Shown here: one piece after another, positions 42,482 to 49,993 of the stretch
Layout of the letters: the number at the start of each line of letters is the position of its first letter
Numbering within the stretch: the stretch's first letter is position 1
NCBI GenBank assembly: GCA_023421395.1
Contig: JAEZTL010000003.1
Span: forward strand, 62,001-126,000
Length of the DNA: 64,000 nucleotides
From: Bacillota bacterium
GTDB taxonomy: Bacteria; Bacillota; Clostridia; Christensenellales; Aristaeellaceae
Direction: 5' to 3'
The notes under the pieces: model-generated
What the model saw: only the letters and a program-made list of their open reading frames with translations
Database searches by the model: none
Told to the model about the DNA's origin: nothing
Made by a program: the position numbers and the translations under genes

Positions 42482-43408
42482 TTGAAACGGGCGCAGGAGC
42501 AGGGGCAGAGGCGGAGGGGGCGGCGGTTCCGGGCCGTCCTGATCGCGCTGGCGGCGCTTTTGCTGCTGGCCGGCTATATGGCGCTGGAGGCCGACGTGGT
42601 GCGGGTCGAGTACGCGGACGTCTACCTCCGGGACCTGCCCGAGGCGTTTTCCGGCACGAAGATCCTCTTTCTGACGGACCTGCACGTGTCCAACATCTGC
42701 GCCCCGGAGAAGGCCGCCGCGCTGGTGAACCAGCTTCAGGCGCTGAAGCCCGATCTCCTGCTCATGGGCGGCGACTATTCCTCGCTGGACATCGCGGACT
42801 ACGCCCGCGCGCTGACCGGCGGCGCGACCCTGGCGGAGGCCAAGGCCGCCCTCGCCGTCCGGCGGGACCAGTTCTTTCTGATGGTTCGCTCCTTTGAGGC
42901 GCCGCTGGGCAAGTACGCCGTGCCCGGCAATCACGACTACGAGCTGGAAGACCTTTCGGCTTCGGCCGCGCTGGGCGGCCTGACGCTGCTGAAAAACTCC
43001 GGCAAGGTGCTGGGCCGGGGCGGCGAACGGCTGATTTTGGCGGGCCTGGACGACTGGCGCTACGGCGCGCAGGATGTGCAAAAAGTCGCCTCCGCCGTGC
43101 GCGGAAGCGACTGCGTGGTTCTCGTCAGCCATAACCCGGACGCGCTGCCCTCGGTGGCCGCCACGCCCTCCGGCGACGGCGGACCCTGGGCTGACCTGAT
43201 CCTCGCCGGGCACACCCACGGCGGGCAGGTGGCGCTAAACGGGCGCGGCGTCTTCTCCAGTTCAATCTACGGCAACCGGTACCTGACCGGATGGTACGAG
43301 GACGAGGGCGCGCTGATGCTGGTCTCCAACGGAATCGGCGATTACATGGTTCCGCTCCGGCTGGGCGCGCCGCCGCAGGCGCATTTGATTACCCTTTACA
43401 GAAAATGA
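42482..43408 (+). CDS. Membrane-associated metallophosphoesterase (YkuE-like)
   Basis: A 308-residue protein with a basic N-terminus and one membrane helix (about 17-34), followed by a calcineurin-like phosphoesterase domain: LTDLHVSN, MGGDYSSLD, PGNHDYELED, VSHNPDALP and LAGHTHGGQVAL supply the two-metal site. Similar Firmicute proteins act on phospholipid or nucleotide substrates at the membrane. The start is TTG 42482 preceded by GGGGG. It begins 24 nt after the second parS site. Confidence 0.9.
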   Translation: MKRAQEQGQRRRGRRFRAVLIALAALLLLAGYMALEADVVRVEYADVYLRDLPEAFSGTKILFLTDLHVSNICAPEKAAALVNQLQALKPDLLLMGGDYSSLDIADYARALTGGATLAEAKAALAVRRDQFFLMVRSFEAPLGKYAVPGNHDYELEDLSASAALGGLTLLKNSGKVLGRGGERLILAGLDDWRYGAQDVQKVASAVRGSDCVVLVSHNPDALPSVAATPSGDGGPWADLILAGHTHGGQVALNGRGVFSSSIYGNRYLTGWYEDEGALMLVSNGIGDYMVPLRLGAPPQAHLITLYRK

Positions 43409-43432
43409 CACAAAAAACCAAAAATGGCGGCA

Positions 43433-43458
43433 AAAGGCTTGCATTCCGCAGGCCTTTT
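43433..43458 (+). terminator. Probable terminator after the metallophosphoesterase gene
   Basis: AAAAGGC and GCCTTTT arms with a partly paired inner TGC/GCA segment, 25 nt after the stop codon. Confidence 0.5.
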
Positions 43459-43538
43459 GGGTATCATACTGTATATGAATGTCCGAAACCGGCGCGGCAT
43501 GGCGGCCGCGCCGCTTGCGCAGACGGCGAAACCGTCCT

Positions 43539-43745
43539 TCAGGTTTCGTGTTCCACTTCCCGTTCGCGGAACAAAAGCGAGATGCACCAAAGCCCCGCCA
43601 CGCCCACCAGTGTGTAGATGACGCGGCTGAGCACGGCCGTCTGACCGCCGCACACATAGGCCACCAGATCAAATGAAAACAAGCCCACCAGCAGCCAGTT
43701 GACGGCGCCGATGATCACCAGGATCAGCGATATACGGTCCAGCAT
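43539..43745 (-). CDS. DUF378 family small membrane protein
   Basis: A 68-residue two-helix protein: MLDRISLILVIIGAVNWLLVGLF and VIYTLVGVAGLWCISLLF match DUF378 (GAVNWLLVG is diagnostic). AGGAG precedes ATG 43745. Function unknown; the family is common in Firmicutes and is predicted to be an integral membrane protein. Confidence 0.9.
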   Translation of the reverse strand: MLDRISLILVIIGAVNWLLVGLFSFDLVAYVCGGQTAVLSRVIYTLVGVAGLWCISLLFREREVEHET

Positions 43746-43890
43746 GGTTTTTCTCCTCTCAGGCGCCGGTCTTGCCGGCTTTCTCGCTGGGTAGTATGCC
43801 CGGGATAAAAAGAAAAATACCGCGCCGCCGCAGATCATATGCTGATAGCGCGGAAAAGGCCAAGTCTAAAATGCACAGGGGGCGTGGGAC

Positions 43891-45957
43891 ATGGAGCGCA
43901 ACGGGAAGAAGACGAAGGTACTGATCGGATCGCTGGCGGTGGCTCTGGTGGCGGCCATCCTGACGGCGGTTGGGCTGGGCGTGCAGTCCGCGGGCCGCGG
44001 CAAGGACCTGGCGGCGAGTACCACCGCGCTTCAGGAGAATACCGACACCCTCGAAAAGGCGCAGGACGCGCTGGTGGAGGCCAAGAATGAGGCCGAAGCG
44101 CTGCGCGCCCAGCTGGAGGAGGAAAAAACCGGCGCCCAGACCGCGCTGGATGAAAAGCAGGCGCTTCTCACCGAGGCGCAGTCGAAGCTGACGGCGCTCG
44201 AGGCGCAGCTTGATGAGAAGCAAAAGCTTCTCGAGGACGGCGAGGCGCAGCTTGCCGCGGCCAAGAAAGAGGCCGCGGATCTTACGGCCAGCCTCAAGGC
44301 GGCCGAGGCGCAGCGGGATGAGGCGCTCTCCTCCAAGACGCAGCTCGAACAGAAGGGCGCCGAGGACGCCCAGTCCATCGAGGCCCTCAAGACCGCCAGC
44401 GCCCAGTACGAAGAGGCGATGGCGCAGGTGGAGGCGCTTCAGGCGCAGCTCACGGCCGCGCAGGAAGACCTGGCGGGCAAGGCGGCCCTTCTGGACGAGG
44501 CGCAGCGGCAGGTGGCCGACCTCAGCCGGAAGCTGAGCGACGCTCAGAAGGCCGAGAACGCGGCGAAAGAGGCGCTGACCGCCGCGCAGGAGGATCTGGC
44601 GGGCAAGGCGGCCCTTCTGACCGAAACCGAGGACGAACTCGCCGAGGCGCAGCGGCAGATCGACGAACTGAACCTCAAGCTGGCCGCGGCCCAGAAGACC
44701 GAGGGCGACGCCCGCGCCGACCTGACCACCGCCCAGGCGGATCTGGCAGGCAAGGCGGCCCTTTTGACCGAAGCCCAGGCCGCGCTGGACGAGGCGCAGC
44801 AGAAAGTGACCGAGCTCACCCAGCAGCTGGAGACCAAGGGTGAGTCCGAGAGCGCCACCCGCGCGGCGCTGGACAGCGCCCAGGCGGAACTGACCGAAAA
44901 GGATGCGCTGCTCACCGAGACTCAGGCGTCGCTGGAGAGCGCCCAGCTGCAGCTGGAGGAATCCGCCGCCGCGCAAAAAGACGCCGAAGCCAGGCTGGCC
45001 GAGGCGCAAGGCGCCGCGCCCGCCGAGGCGCAGCAGGCGCTGACCGAGGCGCACCAGGCCGTCGAGGCGGAGAAGGCCGCCCACCAGACCACGCTGGACG
45101 CCCTCGCCGAGGCGCAGCAGGCGCTGAAGGACGCCGGCGGCGATCAGGCCGCCCAGAAGGCCGCGCTGGACGGTGCGCAGGCGGCGCTTACCGCCGAAAA
45201 GACCGCCCACCAGACCACGCTGGACGCGCTGACCGAGGCGCAGGCGGCGCTGGCCGCCGCAGGGGCCGCGAGCGAGGACCAGAAGGCCGCGCTGGACGAC
45301 GCTGAGGCTGCGCTCGCCGCCGAAAAGGCCGCCCGCACCCAGGCCGAGACAGCCCTTGCGGACGCCGAGGCTGCGCTGGATGACGCCAACACCCAGATTG
45401 CCCAGCTTTCGGGCGATCTGACCGACAGGGAAGACGCGCTCGCCGCCGAAAAGGACGCCCGTGAAAAGGCGGCGTCGGATCTGGCCGCCGCGCAGAAATC
45501 GCTGGACGACGCCAACGCGCAGATCGCCCGGATCACCGGAGATCTGACCGAACGGACCAACGAATTCACCGCCGAGCAGGCCGTCAGCGCCCAGGCCGCC
45601 GCGGACAAGGCCGCCATTCAGGCCCTGCTGGACGAAAAGACCGCCCAGCTCGAGGAAGCCCTGGCGACCATCGACCAGAAAGATCAGGAGTTGAAGCAGG
45701 CCGAAGAGCTGAAAAACAGCCTCACCGATCAGGTGATGGATCTGGTCTCCGCCTGGGAGTCCAACATGAAGGGCTTCTCCGACGAGATCAAGACCGTGCT
45801 CGAGCAGAAGCTGGCGGAGCGCAAGGCCCAGCGCGAGGCGCAGGCGGCAAGCGGCGTCGAGTCCGCCGACCAGCAGACGCTGGACGAGATCGAGACCTGG
45901 CTGAACGACCTGTACACCCGCATCTGCGAGAACATCTCCGTGGACCCCGCGGGCTGA
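43891..45957 (+). CDS. Large membrane-anchored coiled-coil protein
   Basis: A 688-residue protein. Residues 12-32 form a single membrane helix (VLIGSLAVALVAAILTAVGL); the rest is an almost unbroken Ala/Glu/Gln/Leu heptad coiled coil, ending with a short globular tail (TLDEIETWLNDLYTRICENI). Internal repeats are visible: DLAGKAALL occurs three times (near residues 194, 234 and 284) and HQTTLDAL twice. The orientation (N-in) puts the coil outside the membrane. I recognise no family; a spacer or envelope scaffold role is inference. Repeats at DNA level and strong codon bias suggest expansion by duplication. Confidence 0.85.
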   Translation: MERNGKKTKVLIGSLAVALVAAILTAVGLGVQSAGRGKDLAASTTALQENTDTLEKAQDALVEAKNEAEALRAQLEEEKTGAQTALDEKQALLTEAQSKLTALEAQLDEKQKLLEDGEAQLAAAKKEAADLTASLKAAEAQRDEALSSKTQLEQKGAEDAQSIEALKTASAQYEEAMAQVEALQAQLTAAQEDLAGKAALLDEAQRQVADLSRKLSDAQKAENAAKEALTAAQEDLAGKAALLTETEDELAEAQRQIDELNLKLAAAQKTEGDARADLTTAQADLAGKAALLTEAQAALDEAQQKVTELTQQLETKGESESATRAALDSAQAELTEKDALLTETQASLESAQLQLEESAAAQKDAEARLAEAQGAAPAEAQQALTEAHQAVEAEKAAHQTTLDALAEAQQALKDAGGDQAAQKAALDGAQAALTAEKTAHQTTLDALTEAQAALAAAGAASEDQKAALDDAEAALAAEKAARTQAETALADAEAALDDANTQIAQLSGDLTDREDALAAEKDAREKAASDLAAAQKSLDDANAQIARITGDLTERTNEFTAEQAVSAQAAADKAAIQALLDEKTAQLEEALATIDQKDQELKQAEELKNSLTDQVMDLVSAWESNMKGFSDEIKTVLEQKLAERKAQREAQAASGVESADQQTLDEIETWLNDLYTRICENISVDPAG

Positions 45958-45978
45958 CGGAACGGAAAAGGGTGAGCG

Positions 45979-46000
45979 GGATGCCCTTTGGAATTCCCGC
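45979..46000 (-). repeat. Partial copy of the two-hairpin element (hairpin B half)
   Basis: GGATGCCCTTTGGAATTCCC resembles the 3' half of hairpin B plus its conserved GGAATCCCC flank, 20 nt after the coiled-coil gene. The other half is missing. Confidence 0.35.
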
Positions 46001-46048
46001 AAGGGGGAAAGCAAGGTAGGCGAGGCTTTCTCCCCGGCCCCGTTATCC

Positions 46049-46086
46049 ATCAAATCCGGCGGCGTGTACGCCGGATTTGATTTTTT
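46049..46086 (+). terminator. Intrinsic terminator of the coiled-coil gene
   Basis: ATCAAATCCGGCG, loop GCGTGTA, CGCCGGATTTGAT, then TTTTT: a 13-bp perfect stem with a T-run, 92 nt after the stop codon. Confidence 0.92.
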
Positions 46087-46188
46087 CCCCAATGGTTCCC
46101 AAGGCCGTGCCTTCCGCCCGTTTTCAACGCGCGAAAATTTTGCCAGGGCGGATTTGCCGCGCGCGGCTTTCCGCCCGGCACGTTTAAC

Positions 46189-46217
46189 TTGATTGTGGCG
46201 ACCCAATCGGATATAAT
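46189..46217 (+). promoter_or_regulatory. Sigma-A promoter of murA-dapF-kinase
   Basis: TTGATT (46189-46194), 17-nt spacer, perfect TATAAT (46212-46217), about 45 nt before the murA start. Confidence 0.85.
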
Positions 46218-46269
46218 AAAAAGAAGACAAATTTGCCGCGCCTGTTCGCGGCGCCAAGGGGTTCGTTAC

Positions 46270-47538
46270 ATGTCGGAAATCCTGTGCATTCAAGGCGGCG
46301 TGCGCCTGTGCGGCGAGGTATCGGTTTCGGGCGGCAAGAACGCCGCGGTCGCGATCATTCCGGCCGCGCTTTTGGCGCATTCTCCCTGCACGATTGAAAA
46401 CCTGCCCGATATCGACGACGTGAGGTCGCTGATCGAGATGCTGCGCGCGCTGGGCGCGGGCGTGGAATTCTCCGGCAACACCATGATCATCGACCCGCAG
46501 ACGGTGGATAATTTCTCGCCGCCCTACGAACTGTCCCGGCAGATGCGCGCCTCGTACTACCTGGCGCCGGTGCTGCTGGGGCTATTTTCCAGGGCGGAGG
46601 TTCCCATGCCGGGCGGATGCGACATCGGCGCGCGCCCGATCGACCAGACCATCAAGGGCATGACCACGCTGGGCGCGGACGTCAGGATCGAGCGAGGTAC
46701 GCTCCTGGTCTCCACGGAGGGGCTGCACGGCGCGGAGGTGTACCTGGACATCCCGTCCGTGGGCGCGACGATCAACACCATGCTGACCGCCGTCTCCGCC
46801 ACCGGCAACACCGCCATCTACAACTGCGCCAAGGAACCCCACATTGTCGACGTGGCCAACTTTCTGAACAGCATGGGCGCGCGCATCAAGGGCGCGGGCA
46901 CCGATATCATCCGCGTCGCCGGCGGACGGCCGCTGCGCGGCTCCACCTACGCCGTCATCCCGGATCAGATCGAAACCGGCACGCTGATGATCGCCGCGGC
47001 CGCCACCGGCGGCGACGTGACCATCACCGGCGCCATCCCCACCCACATGGAGGCGCTGTCGGCGAAGCTCCTCGAAATGGGCGTCTATATCAGCGAGGAG
47101 GACGACCGCATCCGCATCAAGGCGGACGGCAACCTCCGCTCCGTCAACATCAAAACGCAGGTCTATCCCGGCTTCCCCACGGACCTCCAGCAGCCGATGA
47201 CCTCGCTTCTGACCATCGCCAACGGCCAGTCCGTGGTGACGGAAACCATCTATGAGGCCCGCTTCAAGTACGTGGAGGAACTCCGCCGCATGGGCGCGAA
47301 AATCCGCATTCTGGACCGCACCGCCATCGTGGACGGCGTGGACCGGCTGATCGGCGCGCCCGTCTCGGCTACGGACCTTCGCGCCGGGGCGTCGATGGTG
47401 GTGGCGGGCCTTCTGGCGGAGGGCACCACCGAAATTTCAGGCCTTCGGTACATCCTGCGCGGCTACGAGGATATCGACCTCAAATTGCGCGCGCTGGGCG
47501 CACGCATCGAGCGGATCGACCGCCCGTCCAGGTATTAG
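46270..47538 (+). CDS. murA: UDP-N-acetylglucosamine 1-carboxyvinyltransferase
   Basis: A 422-residue EPSP-synthase-fold enzyme: GGKNAAVAIIPAALL at the start, the active-site loop PMPGGCDIGARPIDQ with the catalytic cysteine near residue 117 (fosfomycin target), and GFPTDLQQPMTSLL. It catalyses the first committed peptidoglycan step. ATG 46270 follows AAGGGG. Many Firmicutes carry two murA genes; which this is cannot be told. Confidence 0.96.
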   Translation: MSEILCIQGGVRLCGEVSVSGGKNAAVAIIPAALLAHSPCTIENLPDIDDVRSLIEMLRALGAGVEFSGNTMIIDPQTVDNFSPPYELSRQMRASYYLAPVLLGLFSRAEVPMPGGCDIGARPIDQTIKGMTTLGADVRIERGTLLVSTEGLHGAEVYLDIPSVGATINTMLTAVSATGNTAIYNCAKEPHIVDVANFLNSMGARIKGAGTDIIRVAGGRPLRGSTYAVIPDQIETGTLMIAAAATGGDVTITGAIPTHMEALSAKLLEMGVYISEEDDRIRIKADGNLRSVNIKTQVYPGFPTDLQQPMTSLLTIANGQSVVTETIYEARFKYVEELRRMGAKIRILDRTAIVDGVDRLIGAPVSATDLRAGASMVVAGLLAEGTTEISGLRYILRGYEDIDLKLRALGARIERIDRPSRY

Positions 47539-47556
47539 GCCGCAGGGGGGAACGCC

Positions 47557-48360
47557 ATGCGCTTTGTCAAGATGCACGGGCTGGGCAACGATTACGTATA
47601 CCTCGACTGCTTCCGCCAGGCGCCGCCCGCGGATCCGTGCGCGCTGTCCGTCCGGATGGCTCGGCCGCATTTTGGCATCGGTTCGGACGGGCTGGTGCTG
47701 ATTCTGCCCTCCGACGCGGCCGACGCCAGGATGCGCATGTTCAACGCCGATGGCAGCGAGGGCGCCATGTGCGGCAACGCGCTCCGGTGCGTCGCCAAAT
47801 ACCTGTACGACTCGGGCATCGCCCGGAAGGATCACCTGACCGTGGAGACACTGGCCGGGATCAAGACGGCGGACGTGATCGTGGAAAACGGCGTCGCCAC
47901 CGGCGCCCGGTGCGATATGGGCCGCGTCTTATGGGACGGCCGGGATGTGACCGTCCGCGCCGCCGGGCGCGACTGGTCCCTCCGGCGGGTGGACGTGGGC
48001 TCAAAGCACGGCGTGGCGCTTCTCGAAGCGCAGCCGGAGGACGCGCTGTTCTTCGAAGCGGGGCCGCTCCTCGAGCGGGCGGAGGCGTTTCCCGATCGCG
48101 CCAACATTGAATTTGTCACCCAAGAGGGCGCGGACGCGCTCCGCATGCGGGTGTGGGAGAAGGGCTCCGGCGAAACCCTGGCCTGCGGCACAGGCGCTTC
48201 GGCGGCGTTTGTCGCGGCGTCGCTGAAGGGCTGGGTAGGCAGGCGCGCGGCGGTGCTTCTGAAGGGCGGCACGCTGTCCATCGAATGGGGCGACGGCGAC
48301 CACGTGATCATGGAAGGCCCCGCGACCCTCGCCTTCACCGGCGAGTGGCCGGAGGACTGA
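47557..48360 (+). CDS. dapF: Diaminopimelate epimerase
   Basis: A 267-residue DapF with both catalytic cysteines: Cys72 in EGAMCGNALRC and Cys210 in ETLACGTGASA. It converts LL- to meso-diaminopimelate for lysine and for peptidoglycan, which fits the murA neighbour 18 nt upstream. Confidence 0.96.
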   Translation: MRFVKMHGLGNDYVYLDCFRQAPPADPCALSVRMARPHFGIGSDGLVLILPSDAADARMRMFNADGSEGAMCGNALRCVAKYLYDSGIARKDHLTVETLAGIKTADVIVENGVATGARCDMGRVLWDGRDVTVRAAGRDWSLRRVDVGSKHGVALLEAQPEDALFFEAGPLLERAEAFPDRANIEFVTQEGADALRMRVWEKGSGETLACGTGASAAFVAASLKGWVGRRAAVLLKGGTLSIEWGDGDHVIMEGPATLAFTGEWPED

Positions 48361-48380
48361 GCGTAAAGGAGCGGATCGGC

Positions 48381-49319
48381 ATGGCGGACATCCTCGTGGT
48401 CGGCAGCCTGAACGTGGACCTCACCGTCAGCGTACCCCGGTTTCTGAAGCCCGGAGAAACCCTGACCGGCTCGAAGTTCGCGGTGTTCACCGGCGGCAAG
48501 GGCGGCAACCAGGCGGTGGCCGCGGCCCGGCTGGGCGCGGACGTAGCGATGGTCGGCTGCGTCGGCGACGACGCCAACGGCGAAATGTACAAATCCGCGC
48601 TGAAGCGCGAGGGCGTCCGGCTGGACGCCATAGCCACCATCCAGGAGGAAACCACCGGCGTGGCGGTGATCACCGTGGACGCTTCGGGTGAAAACACCAT
48701 CGCCATCGTGCCCGGCGCCAACGCCCGCCTTTCCGTGGATGTGATCTCCGAGGCCGAGGCGCTGTTTCAGGGCGCGAAGGCCTGCCTTTTTCAGCTGGAG
48801 ACGCCGCTGGTCTCCATCCAGCACGCGGCGGCGCTGGCCCGCGCGGCGGGCGTCACGGTGATTCTGGATCCCGCGCCCGCGCCGTCAAAGCCGCTGCCCC
48901 AGCCGCTCATCATGCTGTGCGACTACATCACGCCCAACGAAACCGAGTTGGGCCTGCTGACCGGCATGGAAGTTGCCACTGTCAAACAGGCGGCGGAAGC
49001 CGCCATGAAGCTGATCGCCCAGGGTGCGAAAGCGGTCATCAACAAGCGGGGCTCGGCGGGCGCGCTGCTCGTGACCCGCGAAGGCTACCGGCTTTACGAG
49101 GGCTATCAGGTGACGGCGGTGGATACCACCGCCGCGGGCGATACCTTCAACGCCGGGCTCGCCGTGGGGCTGGCGATGGAGCTGGCGGTTCCGGATGCGA
49201 TCCGCCTGGCCAACGCGGCGGCGGCTCTTTCGGTGACGGGCATGGGTGCTCAGGCCGCGATGCCCTCCTTTGAGCGCGCCTCCGCGCTGGTGGACGGCCT
49301 CGAATACCCCTGCGATTAA
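48381..49319 (+). CDS. rbsK: Ribokinase family carbohydrate kinase
   Basis: A 312-residue PfkB-fold kinase: VVGSLNVDLTVSVPRFLKPGET, TGGKGGNQAVAAARLGA, PNETELGLLTG and the catalytic loop DTTAAGDTFNAGLAVGL with the anion-hole and Asp base. The pattern is that of ribokinase. No ribose transporter or isomerase is nearby; it follows dapF by 20 nt, so the true sugar might differ. Its stop overlaps convergently with the next gene. Confidence 0.9.
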   Translation: MADILVVGSLNVDLTVSVPRFLKPGETLTGSKFAVFTGGKGGNQAVAAARLGADVAMVGCVGDDANGEMYKSALKREGVRLDAIATIQEETTGVAVITVDASGENTIAIVPGANARLSVDVISEAEALFQGAKACLFQLETPLVSIQHAAALARAAGVTVILDPAPAPSKPLPQPLIMLCDYITPNETELGLLTGMEVATVKQAAEAAMKLIAQGAKAVINKRGSAGALLVTREGYRLYEGYQVTAVDTTAAGDTFNAGLAVGLAMELAVPDAIRLANAAAALSVTGMGAQAAMPSFERASALVDGLEYPCD

Positions 49320-49654
49320 CCCGCCACGGCGATTTTCTCAATCTCCTTCAGCTTTTCTGGGCCGATGCCCTCCACCCCAAGCAGTTCCTCAGGCGCCGTC
49401 AGGGCGCCTTTTTCGCGCACATAGGCCTCGATGCGCCCCGCCAGCTTAGGACCGATGCCCGGAATCGATGCCAGAAGAAGCGCGTCCGCGCGGTTGAGGT
49501 CGATCCTGGTCCGGCCTTCGGACCGTGCGATGCCGCTGTCCGCCCGCGTGACGAGCCGCGCGCGGGTCGCCGCCTCGCGGGGCATGTCCCGTGCGATTAA
49601 AAGCGCCGCCAGCAGCAGCAGCAGCGGCAGGAGCCCCTTCGTCATCCGCTTCAT
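49316..49654 (-). CDS. ComEA-like helix-hairpin-helix protein
   Basis: A 112-residue protein with an N-terminal hydrophobic anchor (GLLPLLLLLAALLIA) and two helix-hairpin-helix motifs: IDLNRADALLLASIPGIGPKLAGRI and LLGVEGIGPEKLKEI. This is the DNA-binding part of ComEA, the competence DNA receptor, but it is short and lacks the linker domain of typical ComEA. ATG 49654 with GGAAGG upstream. Its stop codon overlaps that of the kinase gene by two bases on the opposite strand. Confidence 0.82.
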   Translation of the reverse strand: MKRMTKGLLPLLLLLAALLIARDMPREAATRARLVTRADSGIARSEGRTRIDLNRADALLLASIPGIGPKLAGRIEAYVREKGALTAPEELLGVEGIGPEKLKEIEKIAVAG

Positions 49655-49993
49655 CGTCTCACCTTCCCTTTTCATGCTAGCGCGCCCGGGAGATGGAAGC
49701 CAGCCGGAACGGAACGCGCGTTCACAAAAAGAGTCGGACGGCGTGTGTCCGTCGATTTGCACAAATAAGCCCTTCGAGAGGAGCGAGGCGAGACGGGCAA
49801 ACAACTGCATATATACTGTGAAATATGATAGTAGAACGCCTGAATTTCATCATTATTCTGAATTATTCGATGATTTGCCCGCTTTGTGAATAAAGAACCA
49901 AATTTTCCGCGAGTATTGACAAATTGATAATTTTAGTTCAGTATAAACTGGGTGGATTTGTTTGGCATAGTATGCAGGAAAGAGGTTGGGCGA
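49655..49993. other. Intergenic region between comEA-like gene and hppA
   Basis: No gene seen. The part 49800-49960 is strongly AT-rich for this genome and contains a TTGACA at 49916-49921 and a TATAAA near 49941, but 19-20 nt apart, so the hppA promoter is not confidently placed. Confidence 0.5.

Noticed and set aside
43439..43467. Plus-strand TTGCAT-17-TATCAT promoter-like pair after the metallophosphoesterase gene
   Set aside because: It overlaps the terminator hairpin and leads only into antisense of the DUF378 gene; no RNA or ORF of interest seen, so left as unproven.
43759..46380. Long minus-strand frame (873 codons) opposite the coiled-coil gene
   Set aside because: It is the antisense shadow of a highly biased plus-strand gene: Leu/Gly/Arg-rich low complexity, no start signal. 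The plus strand has a membrane anchor, heptads and a terminator.
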